NCBI RefSeq assembly: GCF_001553625.1
Contig: NZ_CP014230.1
Span: 186,001-250,000 of the forward strand
Reading direction: 5' to 3'
From: Desulfomicrobium orale DSM 12838
GTDB lineage: Bacteria; Desulfobacterota; Desulfovibrionia; Desulfovibrionales; Desulfomicrobiaceae
DNA length: 64,000 bases
This document shows, piece after piece, positions 8,793-17,976 of this stretch (positions are counted from its first letter, which is position 1; every line of letters begins with the position of its first letter). Below the pieces are notes generated by a model that worked only from the letters and a program-made list of their open reading frames with translations, ran no database searches and was not told the origin of the DNA. Both the position numbers and the translations under genes were made by a program.

Positions 8793-9488
8793 TTAGTCAT
8801 ACATTGCATCTGTTCCCTGGTGATCTCTAACTACCCTGAGAATAGCATCTATAGCTCTGATGAGTTGGACAGCAGCCTTGTCCCAAGATGCCTGAGCTGC
8901 TTTATCTCCCGATGCATAACCCAATGTATTGGATTCCTTATGCTCGGCAACAATTGGAATTGTAAAATTGACAGGTATTTTTCCACGCTTGTCTTCAACC
9001 TCCAAGTCAACCCATACAGCGCCATTCCACCATCCTTCTCCTGTGACTGTCCCTCCAAATACTAATTGTTGGGAAGTTGCAGCTCCTATGGCAATACCCC
9101 ATGGTCCAACTGCGCTTGCTTGAGCGGAACTGACAGCATTTGTAAAAGCTGCAGTGGATACTAATCTGCTCCCGAAATTTGATCCTAATGTGATCATCCT
9201 GATCCGAATTGCAACTCTCCCATCTGGAGTTTTATCAAAGTATTCAGACCACAATATTGAATCACCATATATTCGAGCGAGGTCTTCTTTCAGTCTACTC
9301 GTTATATCTATATTTTCTTGTTGAGCTCTTCCATCGTAAACAGAATAAAATATAGGCTTATTAAGCAATATTCCTCGTCTTTGGTGTGCGTCTATCGATG
9401 GTTCTATGCCTCTATGCGTTGCACATGAGAACATGAGAGACATAAAAACAACGATTGGAATTAAAGATTTATTTTCTCTTTGCATCAT
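8793..9488 (-). CDS. Putative lipoprotein of unknown function
   Basis: 231 residues from the ATG at 9488. A run of six G lies a few bases upstream, and a neighbouring ATG at 9485 would serve equally well. The signal peptide ends in the lipobox MFSC, which predicts a lipid-anchored envelope protein. The middle is Ala/Gly-rich (AAFTNAVSSAQASAVGPWG) and the C-terminal part has charged stretches. I do not recognise the family. The gene is less GC-rich than its neighbours and stands alone between two rightward genes, which would fit recent acquisition but does not prove it. Confidence 0.6.
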   Translation of the reverse strand: MMQRENKSLIPIVVFMSLMFSCATHRGIEPSIDAHQRRGILLNKPIFYSVYDGRAQQENIDITSRLKEDLARIYGDSILWSEYFDKTPDGRVAIRIRMITLGSNFGSRLVSTAAFTNAVSSAQASAVGPWGIAIGAATSQQLVFGGTVTGEGWWNGAVWVDLEVEDKRGKIPVNFTIPIVAEHKESNTLGYASGDKAAQASWDKAAVQLIRAIDAILRVVRDHQGTDAMYD

Positions 9489-9767
9489 ACCCCCCATTAT
9501 GCGGCTATACTTGAGGATCAATTTTCACTGGCTCCAGCTTATCCACGCACCCAAATAATTCAAGAAGCAAGACAACTTGCTTGGATATCATTGCCTGCCC
9601 CCTTACATCGCGGAAAAGAGTATCGTTCCCGCGTTTCTCTCAGGATACGAGTCAGCCATTGCAATCAATAACTCCGTAGTTCCATCCGCCGGACAGCCCG
9701 CGTCCGCCTTGCATGTTCGCGTCAAAGCTGGCACTGACCGTCGATATTTTTTCGGAAGGAGCATCTC

Positions 9768-10361
9768 ATGGACATGCTGCCCATTCGCCGGGCTATTCTG
9801 AGCGTCACGGACAAGAGCGGACTGGACGAGTTCGCCCGCTTTCTCCAGGAATCCGGGGTGGAACTGGTTTCCACCGGCGGCACCCGCAAGAAGCTTCTGC
9901 AGGCGGGCCTCAAGGTCCGCTCCGTAAGCGACGTGACGGGCTTTCCCGAAATTCTGGGCGGACGGGTGAAAACCCTGCATCCGCATGTGCACGCGGGTAT
10001 CCTGGCCAGCAAGGACGACCCCGCACACATGCAGACCATGAAAGATCTGCGGCTGGCGCCCTTTGATCTGGTCTGCGTCAATCTGTACAATTTCGCCGAA
10101 GCCGTGCGCCAGTCTCTCGAAGACAGACAGGCCGTGGAGCAGATCGATATCGGCGGGCCGACCATGCTCCGGGCCGCGGCCAAAAATTTCCATTCCGTGG
10201 CGGTCCTCCCGGCTCCGGAGCATTACGCCGAATGCATGCGGGAAATACGCGAAAACGGCGGCGCCCTGTCCCTGCCTTTCCGCAAACGCATGGCCAGCCT
10301 GACCTTCGAGCTGACCTCCGGCTACGACCACATGATCGCTGCATACCTGAACCGCTCCTGA
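9768..10361 (+). CDS. purH: IMP cyclohydrolase (PurH N-terminal domain only)
   Basis: 197 residues. The ATG at 9768 has GGAAGGAG six bases upstream. Motifs of the PurH methylglyoxal-synthase-like domain are present: LSVTDKSGL, STGGTRKKL, GGRVKTLHPHVHAGIL and DIGGPTMLRAAAKN. This domain closes the ring of FAICAR to give IMP, the last step of purine synthesis. The protein stops after this domain; the AICAR formyltransferase domain of normal PurH (about 300 further residues) is missing and is not encoded next door. The formyl transfer must therefore come from another gene. Its TGA stop is 12 bases before the proposed hflX start and in the same frame. Confidence 0.9.
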   Translation: MDMLPIRRAILSVTDKSGLDEFARFLQESGVELVSTGGTRKKLLQAGLKVRSVSDVTGFPEILGGRVKTLHPHVHAGILASKDDPAHMQTMKDLRLAPFDLVCVNLYNFAEAVRQSLEDRQAVEQIDIGGPTMLRAAAKNFHSVAVLPAPEHYAECMREIRENGGALSLPFRKRMASLTFELTSGYDHMIAAYLNRS

Positions 10362-10373
10362 CGGAGGCGAACC

Positions 10374-11990
10374 ATCTCCTCCAAACCCCTCGGCAGCCTC
10401 ACAGGCCTCAAACCCAGCCAGATTACGGCCCTGTCCCGCCTTTACAACCGGCGCTTCCCCGGTCTGGGCGGGTTCACCGCCGATCAGGCCAAAGAGCTGG
10501 CTCTGCTGAGCCGCGGCATGGGCCGCCAGATCGGCGTGCTCGTCAACCGCAAGGGTGTGCCGGTCATGGTCATTGCCGGCGAGCAGGACAGTATCCTCAT
10601 CCCCGAGCTCTCCCGCCACCGCGAAGCCCAGTCGCGCCTGAGCGGTCTGCGTCTGCTGCACACCCACCTGGACTCTTCCCTGCTGACTCAGGAAGACCTG
10701 ATGGACATGGCTTTTCTGCGCCTGGACGCCGTCTGCGTCCTGACCGTCTCCCCTGAAGGCACGCCCGGAGCCTGCCAGATTGCGCATCTGCTGCCGCCCA
10801 ATGCCGACGAACTGCCATACATGGTGCATCCGCCCAGAATCTGGGACGAGGTGGATTTCGATTTCGACGCCAGCGCCAGAGCCCTGGAAGATGAACTGGC
10901 CCGCACGGGGCAGAGCGTGGCCTCGACCGCCCGCGAGGGCTCGGCCATTCTGGTCAGCGTGGGAGCGGCTCCCAGAAGCGTGCAGGAACGCTCTCTGGCC
11001 GAACTGGCCGAGCTGGCGGTCACTGCCGGGCTGGATGTGGCAGGCGAGGTGGTGCAGCGGGTACCCCGGGTCAATCCCAAACTCATTCTGGGCCGGGGCA
11101 AGCTGGCGGAACTGGAGGTGCTGGCTCTGCAGAAAAACGCATCCGTGCTGGTCTTCGACCAGGAGCTTTCGCCCACCCAGCAGCGCAATCTGAGCCAGAT
11201 CACGGAACGCAAGGTGCTGGACCGGACCCAGCTCATTCTGGATATTTTCGCCCAGCACGCCCGGACGAAAGAGGGCAAGCTTCAGGTGGAAATGGCCCAG
11301 CTCAAGTACATGATGCCGCGCCTAGTGGGCCAGAACCGGGCTCTGAGCCGCCTCATGGGCGGCATTGGCGGGCGTGGTCCCGGTGAAAGCAAACTGGAGA
11401 TGGACCGCCGCAAAATCCGCGAACGTCTGGCTCAGCTCAAAACGGAGCTGGCCGGAGTGCGCAGGCATCGCGCGGCCACGCGGGGCCGCCGCGACAAGGC
11501 CGGATTGCCCGTGGTTTCTCTGGTGGGTTACACCAACGCGGGCAAATCCACCCTGCTGAATACCCTGACCCGAAGTGACGTTCTGGCCGAAAACAGGCTA
11601 TTCGCCACGCTGGACCCCACCAGCCGCCGCCTGCGCTTTCCCGAAGACCGGGAAATCATCCTCACGGACACGGTGGGCTTCATCCGCCATCTGCCCGAAG
11701 ACCTCCGCGAGGCGTTCATGGCCACCCTGGAAGAACTCCAGGGCGCGGATCTGCTCGTGCATGTGGCCGACGCCTCGCATCCGGAAATGGACCAGCAGCT
11801 CGAAGCCGTGGAAGCCATTCTGCGCGATCTGAAACTGGACGGCATCCCGCGCATCCTGGCCCTGAACAAAACCGATCTCGCTCCGGACCCGTCCGCCCTG
11901 GCCTTCGCCCACCCCCAGGCCGTGTTCATCTCAGCCATTCACCGGCCGTCCCTGACTCCGCTGGTGGAGCGCATCAAATCTCTGTTGTAG
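10374..11990 (+). CDS. hflX: GTPase HflX, apparently initiated at ATC
   Basis: 538 residues if started at ATC 10374. G motifs are clear: GYTNAGKSTLLN (P-loop), DTVGFIRHLP and NKTDL. The HflX-specific region GRGKLAELE and GGIGGRGPGESKLEMDRR precedes them. HflX binds the 50S subunit and splits or rescues ribosomes. The first ATG in frame, at 10518, lacks a ribosome-binding site and would remove a conserved-looking N-terminus (LTGLKPSQITALSRLYNRR). Upstream of it the frame runs back to the purH TGA at 10359, and a GGAGG at 10363-10367 sits six bases before ATC. No ATG, GTG or TTG occurs in that stretch. The ATC start is inferred; a base error for ATG is the main alternative. Confidence 0.85.
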   Translation: MSSKPLGSLTGLKPSQITALSRLYNRRFPGLGGFTADQAKELALLSRGMGRQIGVLVNRKGVPVMVIAGEQDSILIPELSRHREAQSRLSGLRLLHTHLDSSLLTQEDLMDMAFLRLDAVCVLTVSPEGTPGACQIAHLLPPNADELPYMVHPPRIWDEVDFDFDASARALEDELARTGQSVASTAREGSAILVSVGAAPRSVQERSLAELAELAVTAGLDVAGEVVQRVPRVNPKLILGRGKLAELEVLALQKNASVLVFDQELSPTQQRNLSQITERKVLDRTQLILDIFAQHARTKEGKLQVEMAQLKYMMPRLVGQNRALSRLMGGIGGRGPGESKLEMDRRKIRERLAQLKTELAGVRRHRAATRGRRDKAGLPVVSLVGYTNAGKSTLLNTLTRSDVLAENRLFATLDPTSRRLRFPEDREIILTDTVGFIRHLPEDLREAFMATLEELQGADLLVHVADASHPEMDQQLEAVEAILRDLKLDGIPRILALNKTDLAPDPSALAFAHPQAVFISAIHRPSLTPLVERIKSLL

Positions 11991-12029
11991 CCGACCGAAA
12001 TATATTCAACTCGCACGAAAATACGCCGT

Positions 12030-12569
12030 TCAGTTTATGTTAAGGACGCGGCTGATGCGTTTCAGACGCGGAGTCCAATACTCATCGAAATCGGAAATGA
12101 TCACCCCGTGTTTCGTCGAGGCATGCAGAAAGCGTCGGCGATCCATCACCACGCCGATATGATCCAGCCCCCGATCCACGAAAAAAACCAGATCGCCGGG
12201 GCGCATCTCCGCAATTTTTTTCACCTTCCGGCCCATCCGGCTCTGTTCCAGCGATGTACGGGGCAGATCCACCCGGAACGCGTCGCGAAATACCGCCTGC
12301 ATAAGCCCGGAGCAGTCCACTCCCCTCTTGTCCGCTCCTCCGACGCGGTGCCGGACGCCTTTCCATGAAGCATACTGAAGACGCAACGCTTCGCTGATGG
12401 AAAGATATTTTTTGGGCGGCTCATACTGGGCCAGCATTTCACCTCTCGGAGAGAGGTCGCCGACAACGGTTTTGGCGGAGCAGCCACCACACGAAAAAAG
12501 AAAAACCAGCAAGACGAGAGCGCCATAAAGACCACACTTTTCGCACTGCCGTACGGAGCCGGTTGCCAC
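12030..12569 (-). CDS. NlpC/P60-family lipoprotein (cell-wall peptidase)
   Basis: About 180 residues. I chose the GTG at 12569, which follows GGAGAGG and directly precedes a lipoprotein signal (GALVLLVFLFSC). An ATG at 12599 and a longer frame to 12698 lack a binding site. The catalytic domain is of NlpC/P60 type: Cys in VDCSGLMQ, His in DHIGVVMD, and a third polar position in FLHAST. Such enzymes cleave D-Glu-diamino acid bonds in peptidoglycan stem peptides from the periplasmic side. It is convergent with hflX and stands alone. Confidence 0.82.
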   Translation of the reverse strand: MATGSVRQCEKCGLYGALVLLVFLFSCGGCSAKTVVGDLSPRGEMLAQYEPPKKYLSISEALRLQYASWKGVRHRVGGADKRGVDCSGLMQAVFRDAFRVDLPRTSLEQSRMGRKVKKIAEMRPGDLVFFVDRGLDHIGVVMDRRRFLHASTKHGVIISDFDEYWTPRLKRISRVLNIN

Positions 12570-12806
12570 GGCCTCTCCAAAATTTTGAAAAGCTTGCATA
12601 TGTTTTCTGTCAATATCCTTATGTGTTCCGGGTGCTCCGAGGGCCCGGAAAGTCCGGGTTCTTGACTGAGCCCAGGGAAAAAGCTCAGAAGCTCGCAAAG
12701 GAGAAATATTTCAGAGCGCAGGCCGCCCGAGCTGCATGCATTCTGCGCATCCGGGGTTTATTGACCGCGTTCTTTTGAATTCGCAACCATTTTTCCAGGA
12801 CACTCC

Positions 12807-15137
12807 ATGCTTTCACTCGTCATTTTGCTGATCATCGTGTCCGTGGCTCTGGTCGTCTTTGTGGGCGGCTGGGTGCCGGTGGATGTGGTGGGACTTCTGG
12901 TCCTGTCGGCCCTGACTCTGACCGGGCTGGTTTCCCCCACGGACGCCCTGACGGGCTTCAGCAGCCCGGCCGTGGTCACGGTCTGGGCCATGTTCATCCT
13001 CTCGGCCGGACTGACCAAAACGGGAGTGGCTTACCGCATAGGCCAGCCGCTCCAGCGTTTCTCGCGGGGCAGCGAGGTGACACTGATCGTCGCCCTGATG
13101 GTGGCGGCAAGCTTTCTGTCCGCGCTGGTCAATACCGTCACGGTGGCGGCCATCCTGCTTCCGGCCACCATGGAGCTGGCGCGCCGCAGTGGACGCTCTC
13201 CATCGCGCCTGCTGCTGCCTCTGGCCTTCGGCTGTCTTCTGGGCGGCCCTTTTACAGGCATTTCCACGCCGCCCAATATCCTGATCACGGATGCCCTGCG
13301 CGCCGCCGGACTGAAGCCTTTCGGCATTTTCGACTTCACTCCCATTACCGGCGCCATCGTACTGGTCGGCATTGCCTTCGTGGTTCTGATGGGCCGCCAT
13401 CTGCTGCCCAAAGGCTCGGCCAGGCAGGAAAGCGGCGAAAATCTGGAGACATCCTACCAGCTGGGTGCACACATTTTTTCCATCCAGATCGACCAGAACT
13501 CTCCTCTGGTGGGCTGCTCCCTGGCCGAAAGCCGGCTGGGCTCCGCCCTATATCTGACCGTGGTATGCCTGCAACGGGCCGGAGCGTTCATTCTCTCTCC
13601 CAAGGCCACGGAAGTTTTGCAGGCCGGTGATATCCTCGTGGTACACGGCCAGACGGACAGCGTAGATCGCTTCCGCGGCAGCCAGCATCTGCGGGTGGAA
13701 GCGGCAGGCGAGGCCCTGAAGCCGGGCCTGCTGACTACGGCCCGAGGCGTCATCGGGGAGGATTCTTCCCTGCTGGGGAAAAGCCTGCTGGAAAGTGGAT
13801 TGCGCCGCGACTGCCGGGTGCATGTGCTGTCCGTGGAGGAAGCCTCCGGTGCATGCCTTGGGGATCTCCGGCGGCATCATTTCAATGTGGGAGACATTCT
13901 TCTGCTGCAGGGAGAGCAGACCGCTCTGGACCACCTGGCGGAAGACGGCCTGGTGGCGGAACTGACCGCGGTGCCGCCCCACGAGGTGGAAAGCCTGGCC
14001 TGCAACGAAATGCGCCTGGCGGCCGTGCGCCTGCCCGAAGGCTCGGTCCTGGCCGGGCGCAATCTGGTGGAAAGCCGTCTGGGCAACGCCTTCGGACTCA
14101 CGGTCACGGCGCTGATCCGGCAGGAAGAGCTCATCTGCATGCCCTCGCCCGAGGAAACGCTGCAGGAAGGCGACCTTCTTGTCGTTCAGGGCCGGAAGCG
14201 CGATCTGGATATTTTTGAAGGTTTGCAGGATCTGGAAATCTCCGGGCAATCCTCCAGACTGGCGGCAGAACTGGAATCCCAGCACATCGGCATGGCCGAA
14301 GTCCTGCTTTCGCCCCGGACAACCCTGGCCGGACGGACGCTGAACGACCTGCTGTTCCGTGACCACTACGGGCTGAGCGTGCTGGCCATCTGGCGCAAGG
14401 GACACGCCTACCGTCAGGGACTTCAGGACATGCCCCTGAAATTCGGCGACGCCCTTCTGGTGTACGGGCCGAGACAAAATCTGGAAGTTCTGGCCCGCGA
14501 CCCCGACTTTCTGGTGCTGGACCAGGAGGCGGCACAGGCTCCCCGGCTGCACAAGGCCCCCATTGCCACGGCCATCATGCTCGCCGTGCTGGCCAGCGCC
14601 ATATCCGGGCTGGTGCCCATATCCATCGCCGCCCTGACGGGCGCGGCCGTCATGGTCCTTTTGGGATGCCTGAGCATGGAGGAAGCCTACCGCGCCATCG
14701 AATGGAGGGTTGTATTTCTCATTGCCAGCATGCTGCCCCTCGGGGTGGCCATCCAAAACACGGGAGCCGCGCAGATGGGCGCCACGGCGCTCATTTCCCT
14801 GGTGGGCGACCTGGGGCCGCGCTGGGTTGTGGCCGCCCTGTTCGGGGTCACGGTGCTCGGCACCCAGATCATCCCCACCTCGGCACTGGTCGTGCTGATG
14901 ACCCCTGTGGCTCTGAGCGCCGCGACGGAACTGGGCATTTCTCCGCACCTTCTGATGATGACCGTGGCCATGAGCGCCTCGGCCAGCTACGCGAGCCCCC
15001 TCTCCCATCCGGCCCATCTGCTGGTCATGGGACCCGGCGGGTACAAGTTCTCCGACTACCTGAAAATCGGTGTACCGCTGACCTTCATCGTTTTTCTGTT
15101 GTGCGTATGGCTTCTGCCGTTATTCTGGCCGGCCTGA
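12807..15137 (+). CDS. SLC13 (DASS)-type permease with cytoplasmic RCK_C repeats
   Basis: 776 residues. An N-terminal membrane half (about 1-195, many hydrophobic helices, with SALVNTVTVAAILLPATM) and a C-terminal membrane half (about 590-776, with TQIIPTSALVVLMTPVAL) resemble the two repeats of SLC13/ArsB-type transporters. Between them lie several soluble units of about 80 residues with the TrkA-C pattern (GCSLAESRLG, GKSLLESGLR, GRNLVESRLG, GRTLNDLLFR). RCK_C domains bind ligands and gate transport. The SLC13 family moves dicarboxylates or sulfate; in a sulfate reducer sulfate would be attractive, but the substrate is not shown by the sequence. The start has only a weak AGGA upstream. Confidence 0.85.
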   Translation: MLSLVILLIIVSVALVVFVGGWVPVDVVGLLVLSALTLTGLVSPTDALTGFSSPAVVTVWAMFILSAGLTKTGVAYRIGQPLQRFSRGSEVTLIVALMVAASFLSALVNTVTVAAILLPATMELARRSGRSPSRLLLPLAFGCLLGGPFTGISTPPNILITDALRAAGLKPFGIFDFTPITGAIVLVGIAFVVLMGRHLLPKGSARQESGENLETSYQLGAHIFSIQIDQNSPLVGCSLAESRLGSALYLTVVCLQRAGAFILSPKATEVLQAGDILVVHGQTDSVDRFRGSQHLRVEAAGEALKPGLLTTARGVIGEDSSLLGKSLLESGLRRDCRVHVLSVEEASGACLGDLRRHHFNVGDILLLQGEQTALDHLAEDGLVAELTAVPPHEVESLACNEMRLAAVRLPEGSVLAGRNLVESRLGNAFGLTVTALIRQEELICMPSPEETLQEGDLLVVQGRKRDLDIFEGLQDLEISGQSSRLAAELESQHIGMAEVLLSPRTTLAGRTLNDLLFRDHYGLSVLAIWRKGHAYRQGLQDMPLKFGDALLVYGPRQNLEVLARDPDFLVLDQEAAQAPRLHKAPIATAIMLAVLASAISGLVPISIAALTGAAVMVLLGCLSMEEAYRAIEWRVVFLIASMLPLGVAIQNTGAAQMGATALISLVGDLGPRWVVAALFGVTVLGTQIIPTSALVVLMTPVALSAATELGISPHLLMMTVAMSASASYASPLSHPAHLLVMGPGGYKFSDYLKIGVPLTFIVFLLCVWLLPLFWPA

Positions 15138-15168
15138 TGCCGGCCCGCCACCTGATGCCGGCCCGCCA
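15133..15168. repeat. Tandem 18-bp duplication across a stop codon
   Basis: CCTGATGCCGGCCCGCCA occurs twice in a row, at 15133-15150 and 15151-15168. The first copy contains the TGA stop of the permease gene, so the second lies just outside the coding region. It looks like a small slippage duplication. Confidence 0.9.
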
Positions 15169-15175
15169 GTCGAAA

Positions 15176-15208
15176 AAAAGCCCGGCCATGACGAGTGACC
15201 GGGCTTTT
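15176..15208. terminator. Bidirectional rho-independent terminator
   Basis: AAAAGCCCGG and CCGGGCTTTT form a 10-bp stem around a 13-base loop, with A-rich and T-rich flanks on both sides. It lies between the convergent permease and pyrophosphatase genes and can serve both. Confidence 0.88.
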
Positions 15209-15234
15209 CTGATTTAAGAAGACGATCTGAAAAA

Positions 15235-16155
15235 TCAGGCAAAAGTCTTTTCGAACTTGGGCACGACATCCTTCTTGCGGGACATGACCCCGGGCAGCCA
15301 GACCTTGCCGGCGGAGGGCTTTATGTTGAAAGCCTTCTCCACGATGCTTTCATCGTCGGAAGCGATGAGCATCTCCGAGCCTTCCTTCATGATATCCGTC
15401 AGAAGAAGAAAAACGGAATGATTGCCCTTCTCGGCCTTCAGGGCCGCGATGTCCCTGGCGAGGTCGCCCTTGACTGCATCCAGTATGGAAAGGTCCACAA
15501 CCTCCAGCTGTCCGATGCCGACCTTGGTCCCGTTCATGTTGAAATCCTTGTAGTCGCGCAGGACCAGTTCGCGGGCCGGAGTGCCTTCCACCGCCGACTT
15601 GACCTTGAACATCTCCATCCCCAGCGCGGAAAGATCGCTCACGCCGGCAATTTTGGCCAACCTTTCGGCAGCCTCCTTGTCGGCCGGAGTACATGTCGGA
15701 GATTTGAAGATGACCGTATCGCTCAAAATGGCGCCAAGCATGATGCCAGCGATATTTTTAGGAATCTCCACTCCATGAAATCTGTACATGGAGGCAATGA
15801 CCGTCGATGTACAGCCAACAGGCCAAATCCAGCACTCCAGCGGGCTGGAAGTCGTCAGATCGCCCAATTTGTGGTGATCGACGATGCCCAGAACTTCGGC
15901 CTGCTTGATATCATCGGGCAGCTGGCTCAGATCGGACGTGTCCACCAGAAAAACCTTCTCTCCGGCATAGGATGTCTTCACCGCAGGGGCCGCGACACCG
16001 AATTTTTTCAGGATGAATACCGTCTCGGGCGGAAGCTCTCCCTGAGCGACAGGCGTACAGTTCACGCCGAGTTTGGTTTTCAGATCCGCCAGCGCTATGG
16101 CGCTGCATACGGTATCGGAATCAGGATTTTTGTGGCCGAAAACGTAAACAGACAT
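15235..16155 (-). CDS. ppaC: Manganese-dependent inorganic pyrophosphatase (family II)
   Basis: 306 residues from the ATG at 16155, which has GAGGAAA upstream. The open frame extends to 16302, but the extra N-terminus is unlike the family. DHH-family metal motifs are visible: FGHKNPDSDT, LVDTSD, VDHHKLGDL, and GCTSTVIASM just after. Family II enzymes are fast cytoplasmic Mn/Co pyrophosphatases. Hydrolysis of PPi pulls reactions such as sulfate activation by ATP sulfurylase, which fits an organism of sulfate-reducer type. The gene stands alone, convergent with the permease and sharing its terminator. Confidence 0.93.
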   Translation of the reverse strand: MSVYVFGHKNPDSDTVCSAIALADLKTKLGVNCTPVAQGELPPETVFILKKFGVAAPAVKTSYAGEKVFLVDTSDLSQLPDDIKQAEVLGIVDHHKLGDLTTSSPLECWIWPVGCTSTVIASMYRFHGVEIPKNIAGIMLGAILSDTVIFKSPTCTPADKEAAERLAKIAGVSDLSALGMEMFKVKSAVEGTPARELVLRDYKDFNMNGTKVGIGQLEVVDLSILDAVKGDLARDIAALKAEKGNHSVFLLLTDIMKEGSEMLIASDDESIVEKAFNIKPSAGKVWLPGVMSRKKDVVPKFEKTFA

Positions 16156-16361
16156 GACTTTCCTCCTCAAAGATTTCTTAAGAACAACCAAACCAATATT
16201 GTGCCAAATATCACAAATGATTTTGAATGCCAAGACCGAACTTGTCTTCTCATGCTTCGTACCCGCATGATCATTGGGTATGAAGAAAATCAACATTGCC
16301 AAAAATCCGGTGGAATTTTATTTGGCATGAGACTTGTTTGCAATTTCAACACTTCGACAGC

Positions 16362-17969
16362 ATGAAAACCATGGGCACATATACACCTCGAATAAATTGG
16401 CTGGCCTGGGGAATCGGAACCGGAGCCATCATCCTCGTATTCCACGAAATCATTGTTCGTCTGGCAACCAGAGAGTGGAGCCGGGCGGATTTCGACTACT
16501 GCTATCTTATCCCCTTCACCATTGCCTATCTGGTCTGGGAGCGTAAGGACGAGCTGGAACACATGCCATCAAAGCCGTCCTGGTCGGCACTGGGAGCATT
16601 TGTCATTGCGGGCGGTCTCCTGCTCCTTGGCGAACTGGGCGGGGAGTATCTGACCCTTTACCTGGCTCTGTGGTGGGCCGTATTTGGCGTGTGCTGGGCC
16701 ATTTTAGGCTGGACCAAAATGCGCCTCGTTATTTTCCCCATCATCCTGCTGCTGACCGCCTTTCCACCGCCCAACTACATATACAGCCGCCTGACCATAG
16801 GTATGCAGCTGCTGTCCACACAACTCGGAACGGCCCTTTTGCATCTATTCAAGGTCCCCGCTTACCAGAACGGCAACACGATTGACCTCGGTTTCGCGCA
16901 GCTTGAGGTTGTGGCCGCGTGTTCGGGACTTAGATTTCTGATTCCCCTTTTCATCGTGGGCATGCTCCTGACCTATTTTTTTCGAGACAAATGGTGGAAA
17001 CGCCTGCTTCTGATGCTTTCAACTCTTCCTCTGGCCATTATCATGAATGGTGTACGTATCGGCCTCACAGGGCTGTTGGCACGCAGCTACGGCTTGGCTG
17101 TACTGGAAGAAGATGCCCACGAACTCATGGGCTGGATCATGTTCCTTCTTTCTACTGGCGTTTTGTTTGGCCTGATGCGGCTATTGGCCGGACGGAACAA
17201 AATTCAGCTCAGCCGAAAAGCATCCACGTCGCAACCGATCCCGCCATCTCCCCAAAAATTTTGGAGAACGCAGCCGCTTGTGGCCGGACTTCTCCTTATT
17301 CTCCTCGCACACGGCTATCTGGGGTACCGGGAAGCAACTCCTGACATTTTACCCGAAGCCAAGCCGCTGGCCTCATTTCCTCTGACTTTTGACGGCTGGA
17401 ATGGACGTGGCATCGCCATGGAACAGCGCTTCATCGATACCCTGGATTTTACAGATTATGTACAAATCGATTACCAGAACAATCAGGGGCGCATGGTGGA
17501 TTTTTATGTGGCCTGGTACCAGAGTCAGAGCAAAGGGGAATCCATCCATTCTCCGGAAACCTGCCTGCGCGGAGGCGGCTGGGAATTTCTGCAATCCCAA
17601 GCCACTGAATTGAATCTGCCCGGCCATGCGCCCATGCGGGTCAACCGCGCATTGCTGGACCAGAACGGCCAGCGGATGCTCTCGTATTTCTGGTTTCCGG
17701 CCAGAGGGCGGTACCTGACCAACGGCTTGGAGCTGAAGCTTTACACCTTCTGGGACTCCCTGACTAAACGGCGATCAGACGGAGCCCTGGTCCGCCTGAT
17801 CACTCCCCTCTATCCACAAGAAAGTGAACAGGATGGAGAAGCACGACTTCATGATTTGCTCCAGCATATCATCCCTGTTCTGGAAAATTTACTGCCAGGC
17901 GCCGATTACCCAGCAGCCGCCGAGGAATTCAAACTCATGAAAACTGATTCTTCTTCATTTAGCCCATAA
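16362..17969 (+). CDS. xrtD: Exosortase with fused EpsI domain (XrtD-like, VPLPA-CTERM type)
   Basis: About 535 residues. The start is uncertain: ATGs at 16362 and 16371 lie before the first membrane helix, with no clear binding site, and the open frame reaches 16296. The N-terminal 290 residues form a multi-helix membrane protein with the exosortase triad: Cys in VVAACSGLRFL, Arg in NGVRIGLTG, and His in HELMGWIMF. The C-terminal part is an EpsI/DUF3485 domain with HSPETCLRGGGW. Exosortases are transpeptidase-like enzymes that process proteins with C-terminal sorting tails. The fused EpsI form fits the subtype serving VPLPA-CTERM tails, and a gene with such a tail lies at 22326. Subtype naming rests on architecture and on this neighbour. 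Confidence 0.85.
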   Translation: MKTMGTYTPRINWLAWGIGTGAIILVFHEIIVRLATREWSRADFDYCYLIPFTIAYLVWERKDELEHMPSKPSWSALGAFVIAGGLLLLGELGGEYLTLYLALWWAVFGVCWAILGWTKMRLVIFPIILLLTAFPPPNYIYSRLTIGMQLLSTQLGTALLHLFKVPAYQNGNTIDLGFAQLEVVAACSGLRFLIPLFIVGMLLTYFFRDKWWKRLLLMLSTLPLAIIMNGVRIGLTGLLARSYGLAVLEEDAHELMGWIMFLLSTGVLFGLMRLLAGRNKIQLSRKASTSQPIPPSPQKFWRTQPLVAGLLLILLAHGYLGYREATPDILPEAKPLASFPLTFDGWNGRGIAMEQRFIDTLDFTDYVQIDYQNNQGRMVDFYVAWYQSQSKGESIHSPETCLRGGGWEFLQSQATELNLPGHAPMRVNRALLDQNGQRMLSYFWFPARGRYLTNGLELKLYTFWDSLTKRRSDGALVRLITPLYPQESEQDGEARLHDLLQHIIPVLENLLPGADYPAAAEEFKLMKTDSSSFSP

Positions 17970-17976
17970 GATTGTC

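Noticed and set aside
10359-10361. Stop-codon readthrough making a PurH-HflX fusion
   Set aside because: The two are in the same frame, but a GGAGG site follows the TGA, there is no SECIS-like hairpin, and a fusion of these functions has no precedent I know of.
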